From assembly GCA_963930655.1 (NCBI GenBank), contig OZ005600.1, forward strand, positions 8,621,501 to 8,685,500: a stretch of DNA of 64,000 bases, read 5' to 3'. Shown piece after piece: positions 1 through 13,789 of this stretch. Position 1 is the first letter of the stretch. The number at the start of each line of letters is the position of its first letter. The DNA is from Myrica gale. Taxonomy: Eukaryota > Streptophyta > Magnoliopsida > Fagales > Myricaceae. Below the pieces are notes generated by a model. The model saw only the letters and a program-made list of their open reading frames with translations. It was not told the origin of the DNA and did not search any database. The position numbers and the translations under genes were made by a program.

Positions 1-421
1 GTCCACCTGGTTGGTTCTTTTTTTTGAGCATAATAGCAGATGTTGTATTGATAATAGGATCAAGGAGGTTAAAAAACATCGGAAAGCTCTACCGGGCGTA
101 CCAGACACTCCGAAGAGCCGGCGGGCCAACGAGCAGACAGACCAGAAGGGCCCTATATAAACCTACATCCCGCTCTTCGATTACAGGGAAACCTTTAGAA
201 CATGTAATCATCTTCATAATTCACCAGTCATACCTTTTCTTTTTGTCCAACTTGTACTCTGCCAATGCCGTGACATTGTCAAATAAATTTCTCATTTTTT
301 TTCTTATTATATTCAAGGTTATGGTGCTCTATACACAGATGAAATAGGAAGCCCCATTTACCACACCATTCTGATAGGAAGTGATCTTCTTTTAGTAACA
401 TTTAATATGTCTATCATATAG
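1..421. other. Window start, probable ALDH3 intron, no gene supported
   Basis: This stretch precedes the first recognisable ALDH3 exon and carries no ALDH-like peptide. About 70-180 is GC-richer than its surroundings and gives a short open frame, but no known domain. Most simply it is intron of the ALDH gene whose earlier exons lie upstream of the window. Confidence 0.4.
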
Positions 422-3060
<2,639 letters not shown>

Positions 3061-4379
3061 GAGATAGAAGGGTTAGGCACATTAAGTTCTGCTTTCTCCA
3101 GTTTTTTTTTATATGAACTTTTATTTCCAAATATTTAATTTCTAGATATATTCCCCATAATGGATGAAGACTGCTGCTAATGCATTAATGAATCTGATGA
3201 CAAATCTTTCTAGGACACGGTTTTTAGTTTCAGTTTTATGCGAGTTCAGTTTATGGTAGACCTGGTATAACAGATATAATGAGTGGGATATTAGCTTTTG
3301 TTCTCTGAAATCAGTAATTGGCAATCTCAATCACGTAGCACTGGACAAAAACAACCTTAATCTATTGTCATACGTATGGGACTTTTCGAATTAAAGTTTT
3401 CGTAGTTTCTTTTCGCAATTAATATGTTGATATCTAAGATAATGGAAAGATGCTGAGAAAGAAAAACAGAGGAAAGAAACAGGGAAAAATAAAGAGAGGA
3501 TAAATATATCTAGATCCTCAATTTGTTTGGTTTACCTTTTGAAACCGTGGAACAGTTAGATATATAAATGAAACTAGTGGATCTCTCTCTCTCTCTCTCC
3601 CCCCCCCCCCTTGAATATGCAAGTAAATGAGTTATAGAGAAGTTCATTATAGAGATGCCTTACGAGATGCTTTAAATCGCCCAAGATATTTCTGCACTAC
3701 GCAAATCAATATCCAAGACATTTCAGTCTTCAGATCACTACTAGAATTCTCACACAATTACACAAACGGTTAAAAAATTAGGAGACATTTATGCTGTTGA
3801 TTACGGGGGCATTCTGCATGGCTAGAAGATCCTTATAATTTTAGTAGTTCTGGGCTGAGGCTTCAAAGAAATTTAGGCTTCATATCTAATCGAAGATTGG
3901 TGTCTCAACTCCTAGCAATTTTTTTTCTTCCCCACGCTGACTTTACCTATGAGGTGGCCTCACTCCATAAACAGCTGTTGTCAAAGCAGAAAAGAACATT
4001 TGTCCAGTTGCTGTATGTATATAGATACACATATTTAGCCCTTTGTTGAAGTATGTATAAATAAAACGGATGCATAAATAGGAGATTGCGAGCTAGCCTC
4101 TTTTATATGTATTTGTTCTAGCGCCGATGTTCCGAAGCATGTTCAGCTTGATGTTGCACCTCATGGGTAAGGAGTCAGAAAGTTCTTGAATTTTTCTCTT
4201 CTACTAGAAAAAGAAACTCGCTGTTGTGTTATAATGAGATATGGAGTGTCCTCCGCAAAAGAGAGAAAAAAAAAACAATTCTCCGTGTGTGATAGTGAGA
4301 TAATATTAAGCTTGACGAAGAGAGAAAATTCTTCGTCGTGTTCTGTGCCTAACTCCACTGACAGCAAGAGAAATCAATA
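3061..4379. other. Intergenic, ALDH3 3' flank and WOX 3' flank
   Basis: AT-rich spacer between two convergent genes. It contains a (CT)n run followed by about ten C at 3583-3610. No coding or RNA gene was recognised. The two genes' polyadenylation regions should fall here. Confidence 0.5.
3583..3610. repeat. (CT)n then poly-C microsatellite
   Basis: Alternating CT dinucleotides run directly into a homopolymer of C. This is a simple low-complexity repeat. Confidence 0.9.
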
Positions 4380-7300
4380 TTATGCATGACGATTGCAGTG
4401 CTTATCATGGGAATCTACGAACATATTTTTGGCCCGTGGTACTGAACAGTTGCACCCGGCCGACTGGGTGCTTTCTGGTCTCATTTTCCTCTCTTTTAGA
4501 GATTTAACTTGTATCTCAAGTTCTGATTCCGCATGTTTGCTTCTGGTACTGATTGCATTCTTTTTAAGCGAGCTCTTCTGTTCTGGAACCAGTTGTAAAC
4601 ATTCGCTTCAGAAATTTGGCCATGTTGCGCTAGTTCGGTAGTGATCTCTTTGATCCTCTGCTTGCTCGGAGTCCCATTCCCTTCCTCAAAAATTTGCTCA
4701 AGAATTTGCAGCTGTAAATGTGTAGAGCTCCATCGCTTGGCAGTTCTCTTTTCACCAGCAGCTGCCATCCATGGCTCATTTCCCAGCCTCGTTCCTAAGC
4801 CACAAATTGGAAACGTAGCATTAAGAAGTGTAGGTTCCATACCTACGGGTCAAAGATTGCGGCTTGCAATCTTTGCATCAGCTGCAACTCGAGATTTACA
4901 GCCCGTAAATCTTGCAACATGCAGGTTTCCATTAAATGCAGCAGAGCATTTAATGAGATGCAGGAGAAGATTTGCACGCCACCGCAAATCTCATAGTTTT
5001 TGTTATTGGTTTCATACTGTCCTCCTCCCTCTATAAATTCAAGTTCGTGAATGAGAGAAAGGTGTGCGAAGTGAAATTGTAGAGTGCAGTGAGTGAGTGA
5101 AAGTGAGAGAGTTGCAGAGAGCAACGGTGAGAGTTGAGAGTTGTAATATTTTGGTTTGTTGAAATCAAAGTTCTCTCCTCTGTGGACGTAGGCACATTGC
5201 CGAACCACGTTAAATTTTGGCCTCCTTGTGTTTATTATTTTTGTTCTGTGCTCAACAAGTGGTATCAGAGCTAGTACATTCGGTCGAGGTCTTATCTGAG
5301 TTCAAATCCAATTTTGGACCTGTCTCAAGATTCCTCTCGAAAAAACGAGCACAACCGAATAAACAGGAGGTCAAACGGACACCGCACGCGCCTACACGCG
5401 CCCAGAGAAGTTTCTGCGCGTGTGTCCACTCTCCTCACGCGCTTCCACACGCCGCCTGCCGCCGAGAAGACGCTGCACGCGCTCACAATCCGTTGCCACG
5501 CGCCTGCTGGACTTCGGGTCGTCGCGGGTCACCGAACCGGGTTCGGATTTTGACCGGGTCAACGGGTCAACTCGGCGAGTCGTTCCGAGTTGGACCGAGT
5601 CAGACCGAGTTACTGTGTCGACTCGTCCGAGTTAACGGTGACGGTAACCGTTAACGTCGACAGCATCTACGGCGAATATTCCGTTAAGTTGGACGGAATA
5701 TTCCGTTTCTGGAAGGAATATTCCAGATTCGAATTTTGTACTTTTTGGGCCCAATTTTTGTCCTTTTTGAGTCGGACCGGACCCGTTCCTAGCTATTTCG
5801 ACCGTTCCGGACGCAACGGTGGGCTCCGTTTTGCGAGATTCAACTCCGAACGTAGAGCAACAAGCCATTTGAGCTAGTGTTGAAGGCGGAATCCATGGAG
5901 GATTCAAGTTCTAGTGCAATGATCAAGCTTACGGCGACCAACTACACCATCTGGAGACCCCGGATGGAAGATCTTCTAAATTGCAAGGATTTGTTCGATC
6001 CAATAGAAGAGAAAGGAATAAAAGCAGACGCGACGCCGGAAAAAGATTGGAAAAAGTCGAATAAGAAAACTATTGGTCAGATCAGACAATGGATCGATCA
6101 TAGTGTATTTCATCATGTTGCACAGGAGACAGACGCTTATACTCTATGGCAAAAGCTGGAGAACATGTACCAGGCCAAGACCGCTCGAAATAAGGCTCTC
6201 TTAATGAGACGCCTTGTAAACTTGAAGTTGAAGAGCGACACCTCTGTTGCTGAGCACACCAGTGAGTTTCAGAACCTGGTGAACCAACTTTCAACCGTAG
6301 CATTGAATCTTGGCGATGAAGAACAAGCTCTACTGCTTCTCAGTTCGCTACCAGACAGTTGGGAGACGTTGGTGGTCTCCCTTGCAATTCGGCTCCAGAC
6401 GGCAAACTTACCATGGTGATGGTGAAGGATGCCCTGTTTAATGAGGAAGCCAGAAGAAAAGAGGCTGGTATGGACCAGTCACATGCCTTCGTAACTGAAG
6501 GAAGGCACCAGCAAGGTGGTAGAGGGATAAGTAGAGGCAGAAGCAAGAGCAGAGGCAGATCCCAGAATCCCGGCAGTTATCATCAAAAGGGCAAGATAAA
6601 ATGCTTCCACTGTGGCATCGAAGGTCACATTAAAAGGAACTGCCGGAAGTTACAACGGGAGCAAGGCCAATCCAACAACCTGGCAAAGAAGGCAGACGGT
6701 GAAGCACTAGTCACCATCTCAGGAGATTGTGCATTACTCTCCACCGGTGAAGAAGAATGTCTCCATGTTGCGAGTCAGGATGCAGAATGGGTGGTAGACA
6801 CAGCAGCGTCCTACCACGCCACTCCTCGCAGTGATTTCTTTACCACGTATAAAGCCGAAGATTATGGTACAGTGAGGATGGGTAACACCAGTTTCTCAAA
6901 TATCGCAGGTATTGGCGATGTTCGTATAAAGACAAATATTGGCTGTACCATGGTGTTGAAAGACGTTCGACATGTGCCCGACCTCCGGTTAAATTTGATA
7001 TCCGGGACAACCCTTGATCAACTGGGCTACGACAACCACTTCGGCAACGGTGCTTGGAAGCTGAAGAAAGGCACCATGGTTGTCGCCCGTGGACATATCT
7101 GCGGCACTTTATACAAGACTCATGTGAAGATATGCACTGATAGCCTCAATGCAGTTCAAGATGAGGCATCTCCAAATCTGTGGCACGAGAGACTCGGTCA
7201 CATGGGTGAAAATGGGTTGTTTACACTGGCAAAGAAGGCGCTTATCACAGTCAATAAAGGTACAGCGCTAAACCCTTGTGAGCATTGCTTGTTTGGTAAG

Positions 7301-10300
7301 CAACATCGAGTCTCGTTTAGTACATCTGCCAGTAAAAGATCAGAGTTGTTGAGCTTGGTACACTCTGATGTATGTGGTCCCTTAGAGGTGGAGTCTTTGG
7401 GCGGTAACAGGTATTTTGTTACATTTATTGATGATGCTTCACGTAAAGTGTGGGTGTATTTCTTGAGAACGAAGGACCAAGTTTTTGAGCAGTTCAAAAA
7501 CTTTCACGCTATGGTGGAAAGAGAAACTGGAAAGAAGTTGAAGTGCCTCCGGACAGACAATGGAGGCGAGTACACTTCCAGGGAGTTCAGAGCATACTGC
7601 TCTGGCCATGGCATCAGACATGAGAAGACGGTCTCACGCACCCCACAGCACAATGGTGTAGCCGAGAGGATGAATCGGACCATTGTAGAGCGAACCAGAT
7701 GTATGCTCAGTATGGCTAAGTTACCTAAGCCATTCTGGGGTGAAGCAGTTCATGCAGCCTGTTATCTGATCAACAGAACACCATCTGTACCGTTGAAGTT
7801 TGAAGTTCCGGAGATGGTGTGGTCTGGTCATAAGATCTCATACTCTCATCTGAGAGTATTTGGGTGCAAAGCATTTGCACACGTATCCAAGGAGCAGAGG
7901 CAGAAACTTGATGTCAAGTCCACTCCGTGTATTTTTATTGGATACGGAGATGAAGAATTTGGATACAGACTTTGGGATCCAGAAGCTAAGAAGGTCATCA
8001 GAAGTAGGGACGTTGTGTTCCATGAAGCTGAGTTATATGATAGCTTCAAAAGCTCAGCAAACCCAGCTGAAAACAGTGCAAGTGCTCAAGAAACTGTTAT
8101 CAGTCCTGCGTCATTCCAGTCTACCACAGATACTGAAGAAATGCAGGAAGGATCCCTAGAAGAAGAAGAAGAAGTTGATGATGAGGAGGGTGTTGAGCAG
8201 GGGGAGCAGATTCCCACTCCACCAGAAGCTGCTTCATCACAACAATCAGATGATGAAGAACTTCCTCCAGTTGACGAGCCTCAACAGAATAGATCGACGA
8301 GAGGCCGGTTGCTGATTCCATCACAGAGATATCCGGAATCAGATTATATTCTTCTTACTGATGAGGGGGAGCCAGAAAGTTTTCATGAAGCAAGAGCCCA
8401 TACAGATAAAGTCAGATGGATTCAAGCTATGCAAGAAGAGATGACTTCCTTGCAGAAGAATCAAACGTATGAGCTGGTGAAGCTTCCGAAGGGCAAGAGA
8501 GCACTGAAGAATAAATGGGTGTTCAAGCTGAAGAATGATGGCAAGCAGGTGAAGTACAAAGCTCGTTTGGTCGTCAAAGGTTTCCAACAGAAGAAATGAG
8601 TTGACTTTGACGAGATTTTCTCACCGGTAGTGAAGATGACATCAATCCGAGTTATACTTGGATTGGTTGCCAGTCTAGACTTGGAGCTTGAACAAATGGA
8701 TGTGAAGACAGCATTTCTTCACGGAGATCTCAAAGAAGAGATATACATGGAGCAGCCAGAAGGTTTTGAAGTTCATGGGAAGGAACATTTGGTCTGCAAG
8801 TTGAAGAAGAGTCTCTATGGTCTAAAGCAGGCTCCCCGACAGTGGTACAAGAAGTTTGACTCGTTTATGGTGAGTCATGACTACAGAAGGACTACAGCGG
8901 ACCAATGTGTGTATATTCGCAGATTCCCATATGGTAATTTCGTTACTCTACTGCTCTATGTTGATGATATGCTGATAGTTGGACAAGATGCATCCATAAT
9001 CAGCAAGTTGAAGACAGATCTCTCTAAGTTCTTTGACATGAAGGACTTAGGACCAGCCCAGCAGATATTGGGCATGAAGATTGTTCGTGACAGGAAAGCG
9101 AAGAAGCTATGGTTGTCACAGGAGAGATATGTTGAACAAGTGATCAAACGGTTCAACATGGAAAATGCTAAGCCAGTCAGTAATCCACTGGCTAGTCATT
9201 TTAAATTGAGCAAGAGCTCATGTCCCTCATCGAGGAAAAATGTTGAAGAGATGGATGCAGTCCCCTACTCTTCAGCTGTTGGCAGTCTTATGTACGCAAT
9301 GGTGTGTACGAGACCTGACATCGCTCACGCTGTGGGAGTCGTGAGCCGATTTCTTTCCAACCCAGGTTAGGAACACTGGGAAGCGGTCAAGTGGATTCTC
9401 AGGTACCTTAAAGGTACGTCGAAGCTATGTTTGTGTTTCGGGGGAGCTGATCCAATCTTGGAAGGATACACAGACTCGGATATGGCTGGTGATCTTGATG
9501 GAAGAAAATCTACATCAGGATTCATTTACACATTTTCTGGGGGAGCTGTCTCATGGCAGTCCAGATTACAGAAATGTGTAGCTTTATCCACAACAGAAGC
9601 AGAGTACATTGCTGCAGCGGAAGCCGGGAAGGAAATGTTGTGGTTAAAGCGGTTTCTCCAAGAGTTGGGAATCAGTCAAAAGGAATACAAGGTACATTGT
9701 GATAGCCAGAGTGCTCTGGACTTGAGCAAGAATTCAATGTACCATTCCCGCACAAAACATATTGACATTCGCTATCATTGGATACGCGAAGTGATGGAGC
9801 AACAGCTATTGAAGCTTGTGAAGATCCACACAAAAGAGAATCCAGCAGACATGTTGACGAAGGTGGTCACTCGTGAGAAGCTCGAGCTATGTAGAGACAT
9901 AGCCGGGATGGATACCTCCAACTGATTGATGTCAGGACACATTCTCCTCTTTAGGTATGGAGGGGGAGAATTGTAGGTTCCATACCTACGGGTCAAAGAT
10001 TGCGGCTTGCAATCTTTGCATCAGCTGCAACTCGAGATTTACAGCCTGTAAATCTTGCAACATGCAGGTTTCCATTAAATGCAGCAGAGCATTTAATGAG
10101 ATGCAGGAGAAGATTTGCACGCCACCGCAAATCTCATAGTTTTTGTTATTGGTTTCATACTGTCCTCCTCCCTCTATAAATTCAAGTTCGTGAATGAGAG
10201 AAAGGTGTGCGAAGTGAAATTGTAGAGTGCAGTGAGTGAGTGAAAGTGAGAGAGTTGCAGAGAGCAACGGTGAGAGTTGAGAGTTGTAATATTTTGGTTT

Positions 10301-11187
10301 GTTGAAATCAAAGTTCTCTCCTCTGTGGACGTAGGCACATTGCCGAACCACGTTAAATTTTGGCCTCCTTGTGTTTATTATTTTTGTTCTGTGCTCAACA
10401 AGAAGCAGTAGCTAGCTCGTACTAAAATACTAAATGCACTTGACTTTCTCCTATTTTAACTAAACAAACCTATGCCGTGTATTTGGGGTGTGTTGTGAAT
10501 CCACTCAGGGAAAAAAAAAACAAAAGAAGAAAAAAGTTTGAGGGTGTCTGTTTACGCTGATCAGGAGGTGCAATTGTGCTTATAAATGTGACCGATCTAT
10601 TTCTCAATGCCACAATAAGCTTAAGAAAACAGGAATGCTAACAGACAGAGAACTCGATCAGATGGAGACATGGGGCAACCAAAAAGTCTCCCTGCAATCT
10701 CTATTAGAAATTAGAGACGTTTTTTTTTTCTTCTGCCTGAATTAGGAATAGAACGAGAGAAGAACAGATGGAAACCAAGCTTTGTTCATCCTACGGCGAA
10801 GCCAAGCTTCATGCAGATCCATTGAACTTGAGGCAACATGTCAAATTCAGGATTCACTGTACTTTTTGTTTTCGTAAATCTAGATTAATGGCAGACAACA
10901 TGACACTCACACAGCGGCCATTGAAAGTCGCAACGTTAACTTGACAAACATTGTATGGAAGATAACCACTTAAAGATAGGGAAGAGCAACCACGTACCTC
11001 GGTCCTGTTGGGTAGAGGTAGAGATGGCGTTGTGCATCTCGGCAAGTTGCTCACAGATTGTGATATAGGCTGCAATCTGTCGCCTCAGGAGTTCCAGTTG
11101 CTCGTCCGTCATCGCCCTATCGTTCACGTACTGCTTCCCCATCCAACACTGATTGTTCCACTCTTGTCGTTCATGCCAGCTTCCCAT
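4380..11187 (-). CDS. WOX13-clade WUSCHEL-related homeobox gene, frameshifted and with a retrotransposon in its intron
   Basis: Homeodomain transcription factor of the ancient WOX13/14 clade. Exon 1 is 11187-10998 on the minus strand (63 codons plus one base). It starts [10 protein letters not shown] and contains the clade's N-terminal region ([25 protein letters not shown]). Exon 2 begins at 4794 after the acceptor CTTAG, and the shared codon joins in phase. It carries the homeodomain, from [17 protein letters not shown] to the recognition helix [12 protein letters not shown]. The annotated frame then runs into an unrelated tail and stops at 4496, giving about 162 residues. In the neighbouring frame the family's post-homeodomain region continues ([16 protein letters not shown], then MRPES) to a stop at 4380, so one base seems missing near the A-run at 4560-4566. 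The intron (10997-4795) contains a complete Copia insertion in the opposite orientation. It may make a shortened homeoprotein or be a decaying copy; the family call is firm. Confidence 0.82.
4829..5257 (+). repeat. 5' LTR of Copia element
   Basis: This 429-bp terminal repeat has TG...CA ends and matches 9972-10400 at all but one base. A TATA-like CTATAAATT at about 5032 probably marks the U3 promoter. The left flank ends AGAAG. Confidence 0.97.
5260..5271 (+). promoter_or_regulatory. Primer-binding site (initiator tRNA-Met)
   Basis: TGGTATCAGAGC lies two bases after the left LTR. It matches the complement of the plant initiator methionine tRNA 3' end, the usual primer for Copia minus-strand synthesis. 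Confidence 0.95.
5895..9925 (+). pseudogene. Copia gag-pol polyprotein, broken by one frame change and two stops
   Basis: Gag begins at the ATG at 5895 ([20 protein letters not shown]) and runs to about 6380, where the reading frame changes. The remainder lies in one other frame. Landmarks are the CCHC knuckle [14 protein letters not shown] (about 6602), protease [13 protein letters not shown] (about 6788), integrase zinc region ([12 protein letters not shown] to [11 protein letters not shown]), integrase core (HSDVCGP, DNGGEY), the reverse transcriptase YVDDM motif (about 8958), and RNase H ([32 protein letters not shown]). In-frame stops are TGA at 8597-8599, between integrase and RT, and TAG at 9368-9370, between RT and RNase H. 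The domain order and wording are those of the tobacco Tnt1-94 group. As it stands no complete Pol can be made. Confidence 0.93.
9956..9971 (+). promoter_or_regulatory. Polypurine tract of Copia element
   Basis: The purine-rich ATGGAGGGGGAGAAT lies immediately before the right LTR. This is the plus-strand primer position for reverse transcription. Confidence 0.85.
9972..10400 (+). repeat. 3' LTR of Copia element
   Basis: Second 429-bp LTR, ending CTCAACA and followed by the target duplication AGAAG (10401-10405). It differs from the left LTR only by T at 10047. Confidence 0.97.
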
Positions 11188-12351
11188 CACAATGCTTTGA
11201 AAGAAAGACACAGCAGCGGAATCCAAATAACAGAGGGTTTTAAATAAACAGGAGGAACGGCGTATATTCATCATGATTGTGAAGGCGGTGCGGTACTTCC
11301 AAAATCTTGCTGTGCAAGGAAGGTCGCTGAACCGTGAACGTATCTCTTTCTTTATTGATGACTCTAAAACATCTTGCCTGCATATCTTGGAAAGTAAGGA
11401 AAATCTTTTTAATTAGTGCATCCGAGACTCGCACATAATCATTTGTCGCCCATAAAAGTACGTCGTTACATTTAATATATACATTTTGCAACTGGGTTGT
11501 TAATTTGGTCAAAATTTGATATTTTCTATCCCTTACCCTCGCATTATTTTTTTTCCTATTATATTATATGTTGAAGCGAAAACCTCACTTCATTAACTAA
11601 AAATATTTGATTTGAGTCATAACTACTACACAGTAAGTGAACTCGTCACTACAATACTAACAAGACCACTGATCAATCCTAATTCATTCATTAGACCCAA
11701 AGTCAGCGTCCTTTAATCCGGAGATGAAGTGATAATCTTATAATTGATGGGCCTGACTTTGCTCTTTGATTTGTTGCAATGCAATAGACTGGATTATCAA
11801 GCTAAAGCCAATTTAATTGTTTCTCAGCTTCAAGAAGAAGGTGCTCATCGGTCAACAGTTTTTTTGGGAAAATGTATATCTTATACCATGACATTTGTTT
11901 CTACTTCACGGCTATTTGCATCATTTTAGTTACTTTTTCTTCTCCTTTTTCATGTTGCTCTTAGAGAAGTAAGCTTTTGTCAAGTTAAAAAAACTGTAGA
12001 AATCAATACGTCAAGTTAGCTTTTGTCAGCGATCATACCTTTTCAGTTTTGAGGTTTCTTTTTTATCTTTCTGGTTCCACTTTTTAGTCATTACAAAAGG
12101 ACAAAATATTGACTTATTAATTTTATTTTTAGGTACCCATTAAAATTAGCTAAACTTCTCTACAGTTTTGAATCGGATCACCTGACCTAACTTGACGTAT
12201 TGATTTCTTTTTTCTAAGCAAACTTGATAGGAGAGTTACAGTAGTGCTGAATACAAAAGGACCTCTGAAACCGGTAAAAAATTTCAGGCCATAAAAGCCC
12301 ATTACAAATTTATCCAAGGCTATACACCAATTGGTCATAAAGGCTTGCTTC
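11188..12351. other. WOX upstream region and repeat-rich spacer
   Basis: The first part is the likely 5' leader and promoter of the minus-strand WOX gene; no clear TATA box was chosen. From 11999 a 21-bp inverted repeat appears. 12208-12351 resembles a worn LINE 3' tail next to a T-run. No other gene was recognised. Confidence 0.4.
11999..12209. repeat. 21-bp perfect inverted repeat bounding about 210 bp
   Basis: The arm at 11999-12019 (GAAATCAATACGTCAAGTTA plus G) is the exact reverse complement of 12189-12209. The span is right for a MITE, but no target duplication was found outside the arms, so the element type is open. Confidence 0.75.
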
Positions 12352-13304
12352 CTACTGACTTTTGATTTTTTTTTTTTTTTACGCAAACGTGAAACTTCAT
12401 TTCACCGGAAAACGAACATACATGCTGCGTACAGAGAGGCCTCCAAGGCCGGTTACAAAGCACAGGGACAGAGAGTCCAAAACAGCAATACAAACAGCCT
12501 GAAGGGCATTACAAAGTCTGGCCACAAGAGCCAGGATCCAACTGGCCATAATGGCCGCATACATAGGGACCAAAAGGCCCATAAAGTTACAGTGGGTCCA
12601 AAAACCCAAAACCAGAGCCGCCACAACCGGAGAAGATGAACGGCGAAGGAAACCATTCCCGCATCCCGGAAGGCACGTCCATACAAGCACAAACAAGGAA
12701 AAGGAACACGCAGCCATCCACATGAAAGATCCAGCCAAGGCCAGAAGACAACCCAAACTCAGAGCCGCTGCAACAACCTTTCCACAAAAGGCCAGGAAAC
12801 TGAAGTTATTTGCAAGAACATAAAGAAAACAACCCACAAAACAAGAAACCCCTTCACCGAGCAACCAACACAAGCAAACAGGCAAAATAGAGTCGGGCGC
12901 GTGAGATCCACGCGCACCCATGGGTGCGCGTGGGTCCGCACGCGCCGACATAGCGGCTCCGAGAAGGTAAACCGAGCAGCACCGGGAGCAGCTCCGAGCA
13001 ACGATGTTATGCGTGGCCTTCAAAACAGCGTCCATAAGAGTAGATCTCACCAAGGGAGACCCAAAGAAAAACAGCAATAGACACGGGAAGGAGAGAAAAA
13101 CACCCAAGATCAGAGGAAGGAGGGAAGGAAAAGGGAGGGGGAAAGAAGGGAGAAGGGGGCGACGGGAGGAGCTCCTGCTCCTCCTGTCGCTGGAAGACCA
13201 AAAGGGGAGGGGCGAGTTCAAGTGGAAAACTAGAAAAAAGCTGAGGTTTTTTATATATAGAAGCTGAATACTGCCCTCACTCACTCCACTACTGACTTTT
13301 GATT
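12352..13304 (-). mobile_element. Retroposed non-LTR element (LINE/SINE-like) with 16-bp target duplications
   Basis: CTACTGACTTTTGATT occurs at 12352-12367 and again at 13289-13304. The enclosed 921 bp begin with a T-run (12368-12380), that is, a poly-A tail on the minus strand, so the insert was reverse transcribed from a minus-strand RNA. Near its 5' end is a TATA-like stretch (TATATATAAAAAAC on the minus strand), followed by a CT-rich leader. A 295-codon frame stays open on the minus strand across almost the whole insert. Its hydrophobic, low-complexity protein resembles nothing I know, and no endonuclease or reverse transcriptase is present. It is probably a 5'-truncated LINE or a non-autonomous derivative, possibly a retroposed transcript. 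Confidence 0.75.
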
Positions 13305-13789
13305 CATTTTAACAAGAAAATAGCTATTTTCAGCGGGGAACCAAAAGGTCCAATACACTCCTCCCATCTCAAAGAAGGGAAGGTATAAAGAACCCCAACA
13401 TTATAAGACATGTCAGTTTTTAAGCCCAAATAAGGGTGGTTATAATATACCTAACAGACGAGGGACGGAAGGAAATTAGAGAGAGAATTAAAGGTAAGGA
13501 GGAAGCAATACCCTTTCATCCTTAGCTCACAAGGAATACTAATATGCTGCATGACCCATTCATTACCCACACGCATAGAGATTCCCGCCCCTAAGTAGCC
13601 CTCTGAACAGAAACTGGGTTCATACGTGAAATATAAGGCACAAAACGCCAAGAAAGCACCCAAATTTATTGACCCGATCTCTGCCTTTCAGTCATTTCTT
13701 CAAACACATAGTTTTGTCGTTAAGACTCGTTTTCATTCGTTTGCTAATCGATCGAAAGCGAAGAGGGACAGTGCGAACGAGAGACAGAG
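13305..13789. other. Upstream region of aspartic protease pseudogene
   Basis: No gene was recognised. By position this was the promoter and leader of the protease gene that starts at 13790. Confidence 0.4.

Larger units (their letters stand above)
4829..10400 (+). mobile_element. Tnt1-like (Tork lineage) Ty1-copia LTR retrotransposon, full length but defective
   Basis: Two 429-bp LTRs (4829-5257 and 9972-10400) begin TG and end CA. They are flanked by the 5-bp target duplication AGAAG (4824-4828 and 10401-10405). A primer-binding site complementary to initiator tRNA-Met follows the left LTR, and a purine tract precedes the right one. The internal region has the Copia order gag, CCHC finger, protease, integrase, reverse transcriptase, RNase H. 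The LTRs differ at one position (C at 4904, T at 10047, a CpG-to-TpG change), so insertion was recent. The coding region carries one frame change and two nonsense codons, so this copy cannot supply its own polyprotein. It sits antisense in the first intron of the WOX gene, 33 bp from the splice acceptor. Confidence 0.96.

Noticed and set aside
4843..5208. 121-codon minus-strand frame in the left LTR, repeated at 9986-10351
   Set aside because: It is present twice only because the LTRs are identical; no domain and no independent gene context.
5260..5271. tRNA-like sequence after the LTR
   Set aside because: It is the 12-base primer-binding site, not a tRNA gene; no cloverleaf surrounds it.
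12397..13284. 295-codon membrane-like protein
   Set aside because: It lies wholly inside a retroposed unit, has low-complexity hydrophobic composition and no family match, so it was not called as a gene.
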